This document shows positions 1 to 8,747 of a stretch of DNA of 64,000 nucleotides, in pieces. Source of the stretch: Vibrio mangrovi (GTDB lineage: Bacteria > Pseudomonadota > Gammaproteobacteria > Enterobacterales > Vibrionaceae); assembly GCF_024346955.1 (NCBI RefSeq), contig NZ_AP024883.1:1488001-1552000 (forward strand), written 5' to 3'. Each line of letters begins with the position of its first letter. Position 1 is the stretch's first letter. The notes under the pieces were generated by a model. That model searched no databases, had not been told where the DNA came from, and worked only from the letters and a program-made list of their open reading frames with translations. The translations under genes and the position numbers were made by a program.

Positions 1-2377
1 TGGCTGGGAAGCTAATTATCAAGTGCTTCCGGGGAAAGAAAAAGTAGTCTCAGAGCTTCAGAAGTTAGCAAAAGATGCTGACTGTGTTTATCTCGCGACG
101 GATTTGGACCGCGAGGGGGAAGCAATTGCATGGCATTTGCGTGAGATTATTGGCGGAGAAGATGAGCGTTATAAGCGGGTCGTCTTTAATGAAATTACGA
201 AAAACGCGATTCAACAGGCTTTCCATGAACCTGGTGAGCTGAATATGGATGGTGTGAATGCCCAGCAGGCGCGCCGTTTTATGGACAGGGTTGTGGGTTT
301 CATGGTTTCTCCGCTACTGTGGAAAAAAGTAGCCCGCGGCTTGTCTGCTGGTCGGGTACAGTCTGTGGCGGTTAAGCTGCTGGTTGAAAAGGAGCGGGAG
401 ATTAAGGCGTTTGTTCCGGAAGAGTTTTGGGATATTCATGCTGATACTCAGACTCCGGAGGGAAAAGCCCTGCGCCTGTTGGTTGCTCAGAAAGATGGGC
501 TAGCGTTTAAGCCGCTGAATGAGCAGGATGCCAAAGCTGCGGTTGCAGTGCTGGAATCTGCCCGTTATGAAGTGTGCAAGCGTGAAGACCGGCCAACAAC
601 CAGTAAACCCTCAGCACCATTTATTACCTCAACACTGCAACAGGCAGCAAGTACTCGTTTAGGCTATGGGGTAAAGAAAACCATGATGCTCGCTCAGCGG
701 CTATATGAAGCGGGCTATATAACCTACATGCGGACCGACTCCACCAACCTGAGTTCTGAAGCGATCGATGCGGTTCGGGAATATGTTCATACGAACTTTG
801 GGGAGGCGTATTTACCGGCTAAGCCTAACGTCTACGGAAGTAAAGCGGGTGCACAGGAAGCGCATGAGGCAATTCGTCCTTCCGATGTCAATGTGTTGGC
901 CGATGCGCTGGAAGGGATGGATGCAGATGCTCATAAGCTGTATACCCTGATCTGGAATCAGTTTGTTGCCTGTCAGATGACTCCAGCCCGTTATGATTCG
1001 ACCACAGTTAGTGTGAAAGCTGCAGAATATACCTTAAAAGCCAAAGGGCGTATTCTGAAGTTTGACGGCTGGACCAGAGTGCAGAGACCGCTTGGTAAGA
1101 ATGAAGATCAAATTCTGCCGGGAGTTCAGATTGGTGAAGCATTATCCTTGACAGCTCTGGACCCGAAACAGCATTTCACTAAGCCACCGGCGAGATACAC
1201 GGAAGCGGCACTGGTTAAGGAGCTGGAAAAACGTGGTATTGGCCGGCCATCAACGTATGCTTCAATTATTTCGACGATTCAGGAACGGGGATACGCGAAG
1301 ATTGAACAACGGCGCTTTTATGCTGAGAAAATGGGTGAGATTGTCACTGATCGTTTAGATGATAGTTTTAACGATCTGATGAATTATGATTTCACTGCCC
1401 GGATGGAAGAGAAACTGGACCAGATCGCTGAAGGGCATATGAACTGGAAAGGTGTACTCGATAACTTCTTCAGTGATTTTTCAGTCTCTCTGGATCAGGC
1501 TGAACAGCAGGAAGAAGACGGTGGCATGAAGCCAAATCATATTGTCCTGACCGATATTGAGTGTCCGACTTGTTCCCGCCCAATGGGGATCCGGACTGCT
1601 TCAACCGGTGTGTTCCTTGGGTGCTCAGGTTATGCTCTGCCACCGAAAGAGCGCTGTAAAACAACCATTAATCTGGGTGATGAAGAGGGGATTATCAATG
1701 TTCTCGAAGAGGATGTTGAAACCGCAGCACTCCGGGCGAAAAAACGTTGTCCTATCTGTGAAACGGCAATGGATGCTTATCTGATTGATGATAAGCGGAA
1801 ACTGCACGTTTGCGGAAACAACCCGAACTGTGACGGTTATATCGTTGAGCATGGGGAGTTTAAGGTTAAAGGATACGATGGTCCTGTCGTTGAGTGTGAC
1901 AAGTGTGGCTCGGACATGGTGCTGAAAAATGGTCGTTTCGGTAAATATATGGGATGTACCAATGAATCCTGTAAAAATACCCGGAAGATCCTGAAAAATG
2001 GTGAAGTTGCTCCACCGAAAGAAGATCCGGTTCACTTCCCTGAGCTTCCCTGCGAGAAATCGGATGCTTACTTTGTATTACGTGATGGTGCCTCCGGATT
2101 GTTTATGGCCGCCAGTAATTTCCCTAAATCAAGAGAGACCAGAGCACCATTGGTGGAAGAGTTTGCCCGTTTTGAAGATCGGATTCCGGATAAATTCAAA
2201 TATCTGGCTACCGCTCCCAGTCATGACCCTGACGGGCTGGCTGCAGTGATTCGTTTCAGCCGTAAATCGAAAGAGCATTATGTACGTACGGAAGTTGACG
2301 GAAAGCCAACGGGTTGGACGGTTTTATTTGTCGATGGTCAGTGGCAAGTCACAGATAAGAGAAAAAAAGCGAAGTAA
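1..2377 (+). CDS. topA: DNA topoisomerase I, 5' end cut off by the window edge
   Basis: Type IA topoisomerase that relaxes negative supercoils through a 5'-phosphotyrosine intermediate. The reading frame is open from the left edge and the first visible residues already align inside the Toprim domain, so roughly the first 100 residues are missing; the GTG at 23 is internal and not a start. The Toprim motif DLDREGEA is visible near 105-130. The catalytic tyrosine lies in the motif YITYMRTDS (codon 725-727). Three C-terminal four-cysteine zinc fingers follow (starting CPTC, CPIC and CDKC), as in the E. coli enzyme. A strong terminator follows 11 bp after the stop. Family assignment is certain. 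Confidence 0.98.
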   Translation, partial: GWEANYQVLPGKEKVVSELQKLAKDADCVYLATDLDREGEAIAWHLREIIGGEDERYKRVVFNEITKNAIQQAFHEPGELNMDGVNAQQARRFMDRVVGFMVSPLLWKKVARGLSAGRVQSVAVKLLVEKEREIKAFVPEEFWDIHADTQTPEGKALRLLVAQKDGLAFKPLNEQDAKAAVAVLESARYEVCKREDRPTTSKPSAPFITSTLQQAASTRLGYGVKKTMMLAQRLYEAGYITYMRTDSTNLSSEAIDAVREYVHTNFGEAYLPAKPNVYGSKAGAQEAHEAIRPSDVNVLADALEGMDADAHKLYTLIWNQFVACQMTPARYDSTTVSVKAAEYTLKAKGRILKFDGWTRVQRPLGKNEDQILPGVQIGEALSLTALDPKQHFTKPPARYTEAALVKELEKRGIGRPSTYASIISTIQERGYAKIEQRRFYAEKMGEIVTDRLDDSFNDLMNYDFTARMEEKLDQIAEGHMNWKGVLDNFFSDFSVSLDQAEQQEEDGGMKPNHIVLTDIECPTCSRPMGIRTASTGVFLGCSGYALPPKERCKTTINLGDEEGIINVLEEDVETAALRAKKRCPICETAMDAYLIDDKRKLHVCGNNPNCDGYIVEHGEFKVKGYDGPVVECDKCGSDMVLKNGRFGKYMGCTNESCKNTRKILKNGEVAPPKEDPVHFPELPCEKSDAYFVLRDGASGLFMAASNFPKSRETRAPLVEEFARFEDRIPDKFKYLATAPSHDPDGLAAVIRFSRKSKEHYVRTEVDGKPTGWTVLFVDGQWQVTDKRKKAK

Positions 2378-2388
2378 TAATGAACTAA

Positions 2389-2412
2389 GGCAGCAAATCG
2401 CTGCCTTTTTTT
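2389..2412 (+). terminator. Intrinsic terminator of topA
   Basis: Six-base-pair stem GGCAGC/GCTGCC with a 5-nt loop, followed by seven T. It lies 11 bp after the topA stop codon. Confidence 0.9.
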
Positions 2413-2759
2413 ATGTAACTTGTCGACAGGTGTTAGTGTTTATTTTTGGATGTTCTGGCGAAGATCATGGCCGTAGGGATGCTTATTTATCATTGTTTCA
2501 TATTGTCCCTTTTATCTGCGTTATAGCATGAAGTTTATAATCTTCATACTTTTTTTGCTTTCTGTGAACCAGCTTGGGAGTTGGAGACGTCAAGCGATAG
2601 GTGCTTCACTAGTTTGCAGTTTTAATTTTGTATTATGTGATAATTCCGATAAGTTATAAACAACGTGTTGCATTGATTTATGTGACATTGAAAGGAAAGT
2701 GTCGACCTCTGGCATAGAGGTCGGAGCAGATTATAAAAAGGTAATATGGAGTTTCAATC
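2413..2759. other. Intergenic region topA-glgC, no gene seen
   Basis: About 350 bp, AT-rich, with no convincing open reading frame. It should hold the glgC promoter, but I could not assign clear -35 and -10 boxes. The only distinct structure is the stem-loop at 2703-2723, listed separately. Confidence 0.5.
2703..2723 (+). promoter_or_regulatory. Stem-loop in the probable glgC leader
   Basis: Perfect 8-bp inverted repeat, CGACCTCT and AGAGGTCG, around a 5-nt loop GGCAT. It ends 36 bp before the glgC start and is not followed by a T tract, so it is not an intrinsic terminator. It could be a leader RNA structure or a protein-binding dyad; function unknown. Confidence 0.4.
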
Positions 2760-3977
2760 ATGGCTGGTGTACTGAGTATGATTTTAGCCGGGGGAGAAGG
2801 ATCTCGACTGAGACCTTTGACTGAAAGCAGAAGCAAACCCGCAGTTCCATTTGGAGGGAGCTATCGGTTGATTGACTTTGCTCTGAATAATTTTGTTAAC
2901 GCAGATTTGATGCGTATTTATGTACTGACCCAATTTAAATCTCAATCACTTTATGTCCACCTGAAAAAAGGCTGGAATGTGTCCGGTATCACGGATCGGT
3001 TTATTGATGTCATCCCTGCCCAAATGAGAGATGGGAAGCGATGGTATGAAGGGACCGCTGATGCAATTTATCAAAATGTCCGTTTTATTGAACTTGCCTC
3101 ACCTGATTATGTTTGTATCTTTGGCTCTGACCATATCTATAAAATGGATATTCGCCAGATGCTGGATTTCCATAAACGAACGGAAGCTCATCTGACGGTG
3201 TCTGCACTTCGGATGCCTCTCAAAGAAGCTTCTCAGTTTGGAGTCATTGAAGTTGACCGTAACGGGAAAATGATTGGTTTTGAGGAGAAACCTGAAAATC
3301 CCAAGTCAATCCCCGGAGAACCCGAGTGGGCTTTGGTTTCTATGGGAAACTATATTTTTGATGCGGATGTTTTGTGCCAGGAATTAAGGCTAGATGCAGC
3401 AAATGAACATTCCAGTCATGATTTCGGCAAAGATATTATTCCGAAACTCTTCCCTGAAGGAAATGTTTACGTTTACGACTTTTCGACCAATAAAATTAAA
3501 GGAGAGAAAGAAGCAACCTATTGGCGTGATGTTGGTACGATAGATTCTTACTGGGCCGCGAATATGGATTTGCTGGACAAAGACCCTCAGTTTTCTTTGT
3601 ATAACCGAAGCTGGCCGCTGCATACATACTATCCACCTTTACCTCCGGCGACGTTCGTTGATGCTGAGGAACGCAGAGTAAAAATTACCGATAGTCTGGT
3701 TTCCGGAGGGAGTTATATTCAGGGAGCAACCATTTTTAAATCGATTCTTGGTTACCGGAGTAACATTGCTGCTGGTTCTCATATCAGTGAATCTGTTATC
3801 TTAGGGGATGGAAAAATCGGTGCAGGCTGTACAATAAAACGGGCGATTATCGATAAGCATGTTGAGATTGCGCCGGGCACTGTGATTGGTGAAGATTTAG
3901 AATTGGATAGAAAGCGTTTCCATGTCTCTGAAGGGGGAATCGTTGTTATTGCTAAAGGAACAAAAGTTGGATTCTAG
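2760..3977 (+). CDS. glgC: Glucose-1-phosphate adenylyltransferase (ADP-glucose pyrophosphorylase)
   Basis: Makes ADP-glucose and PPi from glucose-1-phosphate and ATP, the committed step of bacterial glycogen synthesis. The 405-residue protein has the nucleotidyltransferase signature near its N-terminus (AGGEGSRLRPLTESRSKPAV), the conserved GSDHIYKMD segment, the catalytic-region stretch YWRDVGTIDSYW, and a C-terminal left-handed beta-helix part (SGGSYIQGATI onward). Length fits the family (about 400-430). glgA starts 1 bp after its stop, so the two genes form an operon. No glgB, glgX or glgP is present nearby. Family members are usually allosterically controlled by sugar phosphates; this is not visible here. 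Confidence 0.97.
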   Translation: MAGVLSMILAGGEGSRLRPLTESRSKPAVPFGGSYRLIDFALNNFVNADLMRIYVLTQFKSQSLYVHLKKGWNVSGITDRFIDVIPAQMRDGKRWYEGTADAIYQNVRFIELASPDYVCIFGSDHIYKMDIRQMLDFHKRTEAHLTVSALRMPLKEASQFGVIEVDRNGKMIGFEEKPENPKSIPGEPEWALVSMGNYIFDADVLCQELRLDAANEHSSHDFGKDIIPKLFPEGNVYVYDFSTNKIKGEKEATYWRDVGTIDSYWAANMDLLDKDPQFSLYNRSWPLHTYYPPLPPATFVDAEERRVKITDSLVSGGSYIQGATIFKSILGYRSNIAAGSHISESVILGDGKIGAGCTIKRAIIDKHVEIAPGTVIGEDLELDRKRFHVSEGGIVVIAKGTKVGF

Positions 3978-3978
3978 A

Positions 3979-5436
3979 ATGGAACAAATCGATGTATGGT
4001 TTACCGTTTCAGAAGTACAAGGAATTGTAAAGAGTGGTGGTTTAGCCGATGTAGCAAAAGCGCTTCCCTCTGCTCTGAATGCATTAGGTCATCGGGTGAG
4101 AATTGTGTTACCCGGTTATCGTTTGGTTCCGGATAAAACCAGCGCGGATGTTATTCTGGAAACCGAACTCTCTCACTGGCCTCATACACCTTATCAGGTA
4201 CGTAAGTCCGAACTGGATGGTATCGAAGTTTACCTGATTGATTGTGACAAATATTTTGACCGTCCGGAATTATATTCCGAGCATAACCGGGCTTATGCCG
4301 ATAATGGAGAACGGTTCGGATTTTTTTCTGCTGCGGTGCTGGATGTCTTACCGAAACTGGGAATTCAGCCGGATATCATTCATGCCAATGACTGGCATAC
4401 GGGATTTGTCCCTTTTCTGTTGAAAACCCGTTATGCCAATGATGCGTATTTCCAGCGTATGAAAAGTGTATTAACTATCCACAATGCGTTATTTAAAGGA
4501 ATTTTCTCTTATGATGAATTGGAAATTATTCCTGAATTGCATTTAAGTGGTATGGAATCGCTGCAATATGGTCATGGATACGTGAGTATGCTGAGGGCAG
4601 GTATCGCCTATGCAGATAAAATTAATGCCGTTAGTCCGCATTATGCTTCTGAGCTGCTGACACCACTTGGTGCGCATGGACTGGTTGATGATTTTGTCCG
4701 CCGGGCCAAAGATTTGTTCGGAATTATTAACGGTTGTGATTATTCTGAATGGAATCCCCGGACTGACAGTTATATTCCCCGCAATTATACCGATGAAGCG
4801 GAGTCTCTAAAGGAAGGTAAGGCAACCTGTAAACACCAGTTACAGGATGAGCTGTTGCTTCCGGCCAGAGATGTCCCTATGTTTGGTATGGTATGTCGTC
4901 TGACGCATCAGAAAGGCTTTCACTATCTGCTTCCGATTTTAGAACGCTTCCTGCTCAATGATGTACAACTGGTGATTGTTGGTACCGGAGAGCCGGAGAT
5001 CGCAAATCGTTTGCATCAGATTGCTGTTGCATCATCACAAAAATTTGCTTTTGTTGATGCTTACAGTAACCGTTTCGCCCATTTGGTTGAAGCCGGCGCT
5101 GATTTTTTCCTGATGCCTTCAGAATTTGAAGCATGTGGATTGAACCAGATTTATAGTATGGCATATGGTACATTGCCGATTGTCCGGGAAGTCGGTGGTC
5201 TGAAAGACACGGTTTTTGACTGTGATCGTTTTCCGGAGAAAGCGACAGGATTCGGCTTTTCAGAACCCAGTGCTGAGGCTTTACTGATCTGTATGCAACG
5301 TGCACTATTGTTTTGTCTTCAACATCCGGAGCAAATGCTGGCGGTACAGCAGCGGGCAATGCAGCAGGATTTCCGATGGGAAGACTCTGCTCAGCAATAC
5401 CTAAGGATGTATGCTGCGGCATTAATGGGATTCTGA
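3979..5436 (+). CDS. glgA: Glycogen synthase (GT5)
   Basis: Transfers glucose from ADP-glucose to the non-reducing end of alpha-1,4-glucan. The frame extends upstream into glgC, but the ATG at 3979, one base after the glgC stop, gives a 485-residue protein starting MEQIDVWFTVSEVQ, which matches the family length (about 477-490). The ADP-glucose-binding KSGGLADVA motif is near residues 18-26. The C-terminal GT-B domain carries the MPSEFEACGLNQ motif with the conserved glutamates. Paired with glgC in a two-gene operon that ends in a strong terminator. Confidence 0.96.
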   Translation: MEQIDVWFTVSEVQGIVKSGGLADVAKALPSALNALGHRVRIVLPGYRLVPDKTSADVILETELSHWPHTPYQVRKSELDGIEVYLIDCDKYFDRPELYSEHNRAYADNGERFGFFSAAVLDVLPKLGIQPDIIHANDWHTGFVPFLLKTRYANDAYFQRMKSVLTIHNALFKGIFSYDELEIIPELHLSGMESLQYGHGYVSMLRAGIAYADKINAVSPHYASELLTPLGAHGLVDDFVRRAKDLFGIINGCDYSEWNPRTDSYIPRNYTDEAESLKEGKATCKHQLQDELLLPARDVPMFGMVCRLTHQKGFHYLLPILERFLLNDVQLVIVGTGEPEIANRLHQIAVASSQKFAFVDAYSNRFAHLVEAGADFFLMPSEFEACGLNQIYSMAYGTLPIVREVGGLKDTVFDCDRFPEKATGFGFSEPSAEALLICMQRALLFCLQHPEQMLAVQQRAMQQDFRWEDSAQQYLRMYAAALMGF

Positions 5437-5474
5437 GTTGGTTTTCTTGTTCAGGATTGAATGCAGATAAAAAT

Positions 5475-5503
5475 AAAGCACCGGAAACGGTGCTTTATTT
5501 TTA
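5475..5503 (+). terminator. Intrinsic terminator of glgCA
   Basis: Nine-base-pair perfect stem AAAGCACCG/CGGTGCTTT closing a GAAA loop, followed by ATTTTT. The upstream side is A-rich, so it may also stop minus-strand transcripts coming from tfoY. Confidence 0.9.
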
Positions 5504-5570
5504 GGTTCGGCTATGGGGTTGTTTCTGTATACTTTTTGTTTCGGTATACGATAGCCAGTTTTACTTTGAT

Positions 5571-6161
5571 TTAAATCTGTCCGGCTAACTCATCACGTCT
5601 TGCCTGAGGAATAACAGACCAGTGTTTACCTTCAATCGCGCCTTCCAGTGCCCATAGAAGCTCCAGAGGTGGTTGAGTTGAAGGATGAGAGCTCTGAATT
5701 GCTTTATATGCCCCAAGAGCCCCTCTCTGGTGAAGCTCTTCAACAGAATTGATTCCTGCTTTACGTAGCATACGCTCTGTTGCCAAACGAAGGTTAGGAA
5801 GATCTTTCAACCGTTGAGGCTTGGTCTCTACGTGAGAAGTTTTCTCATTTTTTGCATTCAGGTAAGCTTCTTTAGCAATACTGAGAATGGTGTTCAGGTC
5901 GTCCCAGTAGTCAGAAGGAAGTGCGAAATACTTGGTAACTACAGGAAAGCCACGTTTTGTGTACACATAAGGTTCGAAACCTCTTGCCTTAAATGTCTCA
6001 AGTGAGTAACTGTCTGCCCGTATATGTAGTTTGTCTTGTACGACAAGTGCGAACATAATGTCGTCAACAAAAATACCAAACCCGCCAAACATTGAGCGAG
6101 ATTTGACACGTCCCAGCTGTTCGAAAAGCCGCATTGAATCTTTAAGAATTGGTTTGTCCAT
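5571..6161 (-). CDS. tfoY: TfoX/Sxy-family regulator TfoY
   Basis: A 196-residue protein with the TfoX N-terminal domain (starting MDKPILKDSMRLFEQLG, with the SMFGGFGIF motif) and a C-terminal TfoX helix-hairpin-helix-like domain (RLKDLPNLRLATERMLRKAG). Vibrio species carry two such proteins: TfoX for chitin-induced competence and TfoY, which affects motility and type VI secretion. I choose TfoY because a Vc2-type c-di-GMP-I riboswitch lies directly upstream and purR is next to it, as for V. cholerae VC1722. The start at 6161 has only a weak ribosome-binding site, in line with control through the structured leader. That it is the c-di-GMP-controlled paralogue is strongly supported; its effect in this organism is inferred. 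Confidence 0.93.
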   Translation of the reverse strand: MDKPILKDSMRLFEQLGRVKSRSMFGGFGIFVDDIMFALVVQDKLHIRADSYSLETFKARGFEPYVYTKRGFPVVTKYFALPSDYWDDLNTILSIAKEAYLNAKNEKTSHVETKPQRLKDLPNLRLATERMLRKAGINSVEELHQRGALGAYKAIQSSHPSTQPPLELLWALEGAIEGKHWSVIPQARRDELAGQI

Positions 6162-6169
6162 GCTTTACG

Positions 6170-6214
6170 TCTCGGTGTATTTAAACGAATACGCCACCAG
6201 AATCAGGTCCGAGA
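6170..6214 (-). promoter_or_regulatory. Alternative hairpins over the tfoY ribosome-binding region
   Basis: In the tfoY mRNA two stems overlap just before the start codon. The inner one pairs GGCGTATT (6188-6195) with AATACACC (6174-6181) around a 6-nt loop. The outer one pairs TCTCGG (6209-6214) with CCGAGA (6170-6175). They share the CC at 6174-6175, so both cannot be complete at once. The 3' arm ends 8-12 nt before the ATG at 6161, over the likely ribosome-binding site. This could be the expression platform of the riboswitch; this is inference from pairing only. Confidence 0.4.
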
Positions 6215-6285
6215 ATTTAGCAAAATAATGCAGAAAGTATGTTAATAAGACGTCAAATCATTGACGAATATGAAATGCATTTTTG

Positions 6286-6373
6286 CCATCGGTAACCCCG
6301 CTACCTACCACTTATCGTGGTTTAGGCCGGAGGCTTTGCGTCCCACCTTTTCAGATGGTTTGCCCTGTGCGTG
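6286..6373 (-). promoter_or_regulatory. Cyclic di-GMP-I (GEMM-I) riboswitch aptamer, Vc2 type
   Basis: On the minus strand this 88-nt stretch matches the GEMM-I aptamer closely. It begins CACGCACAGGGCAAACC, holding the conserved guanine that pairs with one base of c-di-GMP (G20 in Vc2 numbering). Then comes a P2 helix closed by a GAAA tetraloop, the invariant core GACGCAAAGCCTCCGGCC, the P3 helix with the tetraloop-receptor side TAGGTAGCGGGG, and the P1-closing end TTACCGATGG. It lies 124 nt upstream of tfoY, as for the well-studied V. cholerae Vc2 aptamer in front of VC1722. Ligand identity follows from the family. Confidence 0.96.
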
Positions 6374-6486
6374 ACACTTTTCCATTAAGGAGTTATCAAA
6401 AAATGTGGAATAGACATCATGACTACCTATTACACAATATGTGATTCTAGTCCAATTAATGGAGGTTATCAATAGAAAGAAAGTGG

Positions 6487-6509
6487 TTGGAGGAATGACT
6501 TTCCTCCAA
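6487..6509 (-). terminator. Probable terminator hairpin after purR
   Basis: Nine-base-pair perfect stem TTGGAGGAA/TTCCTCCAA with a 5-nt loop, 18 bp beyond the purR stop on the minus strand. The following sequence (CCACTTTC) is only weakly T-rich, so termination may be partial and some read-through into the tfoY leader is possible. Confidence 0.55.
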
Positions 6510-6526
6510 TGGGTGTAAATTATTTG

Positions 6527-7537
6527 TTAAATTTTATTTAAATCTTTAACTGTGTCACGTTCTACAATTTCAGGATGCATTTCAAACGTGCGGCGATCAT
6601 GTTCTTTATTTTTGATGCGTTCCAATAGAATTTCAAAAGCATTTTTGCCAACCCTGCGTTTGGGTTGGTGAATAGTCGTCAATGGGGGAGAAAAGTATTC
6701 GGAGATTTCGATGTTGTCATAACCAATCACGGAAATATCCTCAGGAACTTTGATGCCTCTTTGCTGCAACCGGCTCATGAGCCCTAAGGCCATGGTGTCA
6801 TTGAAACAGAATACGGCAGTTGGCTGTTCATCCATTGCAATGATCTTGTCGGCAGCCAGTACTGCCGTGTCACATTCAAAATTTCCTTCCAGTATCCAGT
6901 CTTCATTTGGTGTCAGATTAGCTTCTGCCATGGCTCTGCGAAAGCCCTGAATACGTTCCTGACAGGCTGCTTTGGATAGATGCCCACTCAGGCAGGCAAT
7001 ATGCCGGTGGCCTTTATCGAGGAGATAACGGGTTGCAAGGTATCCACCTTCTTCGGAGTTATCGATGATTTTATCTGCCTGTGAACTTTCTGGTCCCCAG
7101 TCCATGATGACTTTAGGAATATCATCATAGGCTTCCAGCATCTCCAGAAGTTCAGCGGTCAGGTCTGAACACATTACCAGCATACCATCGACACGCTTTT
7201 CGGCCAGCATCCGGATATAATCACGCTGCTTCTCGTATAATCCACCGGTATTACAGAGGATTAGAGTATAACCCTGACGATAGCAGTAACTTTCAACACC
7301 ATCGATGACTTCAGAGAAAAAGGGGTTGGTTGACTGGGTCACGAGCATCCCGATTGTACGGGTTGAATTACATTTCAGGCTTCGGGCCACAGCACTGGGA
7401 GCGTAGTTCAGAGTTTTGACAGCTTCCATGACTTTTTCTTGAGTCGTTTCCGCCACAAATCTGGTTTTGTTAATAACATGTGAAACAGTTGTTGTTGAAA
7501 CTCCCGCCAAGCGGGCAACGTCCTTTATCGTAGCCAT
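6527..7537 (-). CDS. purR: LacI-family purine repressor
   Basis: Repressor that binds DNA with hypoxanthine or guanine as corepressor and shuts down purine synthesis genes. The 336-residue protein has the LacI helix-turn-helix at residues 3-23 (TIKDVARLAGVSTTTVSHVI), the hinge SAVARSLK with the minor-groove leucine, and a periplasmic-binding-protein-like effector domain beginning TRTIGMLVTQSTNPFF. Length agrees with E. coli PurR (341). A matching palindromic operator lies in this same window before purT (38888-38917). No clear operator was seen in front of purR itself. Confidence 0.95.
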   Translation of the reverse strand: MATIKDVARLAGVSTTTVSHVINKTRFVAETTQEKVMEAVKTLNYAPSAVARSLKCNSTRTIGMLVTQSTNPFFSEVIDGVESYCYRQGYTLILCNTGGLYEKQRDYIRMLAEKRVDGMLVMCSDLTAELLEMLEAYDDIPKVIMDWGPESSQADKIIDNSEEGGYLATRYLLDKGHRHIACLSGHLSKAACQERIQGFRRAMAEANLTPNEDWILEGNFECDTAVLAADKIIAMDEQPTAVFCFNDTMALGLMSRLQQRGIKVPEDISVIGYDNIEISEYFSPPLTTIHQPKRRVGKNAFEILLERIKNKEHDRRTFEMHPEIVERDTVKDLNKI

Positions 7538-7677
7538 AGGTATTGTCCTGTCGCCTATGCTGAAGGTCCAGCAATCCGGAGCAAATTACAATTGAAAGTT
7601 TGATTATGAAGATTTTATATCCTGCTCAGCCAATAATTTTCGTGAAAGTCGTATTCTGAGTTATTGGATATAAGAAC

Positions 7678-7703
7678 AAAAACCGCCGGTTATAGCGGTT
7701 TTT
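7678..7703 (-). terminator. Intrinsic terminator of elyC, symmetrical
   Basis: Perfect 9-bp stem AAAAACCGC/GCGGTTTTT with an 8-nt loop, with A and T tracts inside the stem so that it can act on either strand. It lies about 125 bp beyond the elyC stop and insulates the purR promoter region. Confidence 0.85.
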
Positions 7704-7829
7704 GTCTGGTATTTATTGCGCTTTAGCGGCGAATTTTAGACTGCTGCTTGGGTAATAGCAATCGAAATGAGGAAATATGTCGTCTCATTCAGGATTAGAA
7801 CACACAAATTCAGGCTCATGTGATGTCTG

Positions 7830-8633
7830 CTACATCTCACTCTGTGATGGCTCAGATACGGTGGCTTCCTGGCTGGCGACCCAGTTCTTCAGATAATGCC
7901 AGAATTGTCCCAGAGTTTCGTACCAGTACTTTTCCGTTTGTTCCAGATAAATGGCTTTGGGGGCATACTTTATCCAGGGTTGAGCTATATTTCTATAAGA
8001 CAAAAAATTGGTCGGAGCCGGAATCGGATTCAGTCCTGCAGATCGAAACTCAAGCAGTGCACGATTCATATGACTTGCGGAGGTGACCAGCACTAATTTT
8101 CTCGGTCCGACAAAGCTTGCTGCCTGCTGGGCTTCTTCCCAGGTATCTTTGGCAGTTTCCAGTAGTACGATGTCCGATTTGGCCACACCGAGAGATAGAG
8201 CTACTTTCGCCAGCATTCGTGCGTGACTGAACCGGGTTCCGCCGGCATATCCGGAAAGAATAAGTCTGGAGCCAGGATACATTCGCATGATCCGTATTCC
8301 TTCGGTCAGGCGCATGAGTGCGGAACGGCTGAGCTGTGAGGTCGGAGGAAGCTGGTCATCGACCACATGACTACTGCCGAGAACCATAATGTAGTCAATG
8401 CTGCCTTCAACAGGCAGAAAAGCGGAGTACTGACGCTCCAGTGGGGCCAGCAGACGATCAGATACCGGCTGAAAGGAAGCCAGAAATAACATGGTGTAGG
8501 AGAAAAGAACAATCAGGCAGCCCGTTTTCCTTTTGGTTGAAAACATGATCATCATCAGGCCGATAAAACCGATGATTAGCAAGGCAGGAAGGGGCATCAT
8601 GAATGCAGATATGATTTTTTTAAGCTCAAACAT
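7830..8633 (-). CDS. elyC: ElyC/YcbC-type DUF218 envelope protein
   Basis: Inner-membrane protein of the DUF218/YdcF fold; E. coli ElyC is needed for normal peptidoglycan and undecaprenyl-phosphate metabolism at low temperature. The frame is open up to a TTG at 8660, but the ATG at 8633 gives MFELKKIISAFMMPLP, which matches the family start, and a 267-residue protein. Two membrane segments are visible near the N-terminus (LPALLIIGFIGLMMIMF and LIVLFSYTMLFLASF), followed by the DUF218 domain with VLGSSHVV, ILSGYAGG and LVTSASHMNRA. The gene is divergent from cmoM, as in enterobacteria. Confidence 0.9.
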   Translation of the reverse strand: MFELKKIISAFMMPLPALLIIGFIGLMMIMFSTKRKTGCLIVLFSYTMLFLASFQPVSDRLLAPLERQYSAFLPVEGSIDYIMVLGSSHVVDDQLPPTSQLSRSALMRLTEGIRIMRMYPGSRLILSGYAGGTRFSHARMLAKVALSLGVAKSDIVLLETAKDTWEEAQQAASFVGPRKLVLVTSASHMNRALLEFRSAGLNPIPAPTNFLSYRNIAQPWIKYAPKAIYLEQTEKYWYETLGQFWHYLKNWVASQEATVSEPSQSEM

Positions 8634-8747
8634 ATAAGAAATAGTCCGAAAAAACAGCAATTGAGATTAAAAACAAATAATCCTCTTTATTCCTGCCATT
8701 CCTATGACAGAATAGCAGCACGATTAGTTATCATAACTCAAGCTACA

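Noticed and set aside
4955..5422. 155-codon minus-strand frame inside glgA
   Set aside because: Antisense to the conserved glycogen synthase domain, with no ribosome-binding site or protein-like motif.
5571..6161. Calling this gene tfoX (chitin-induced competence regulator)
   Set aside because: The c-di-GMP riboswitch and the purR neighbourhood identify the paralogue tfoY; both share the same domain structure.
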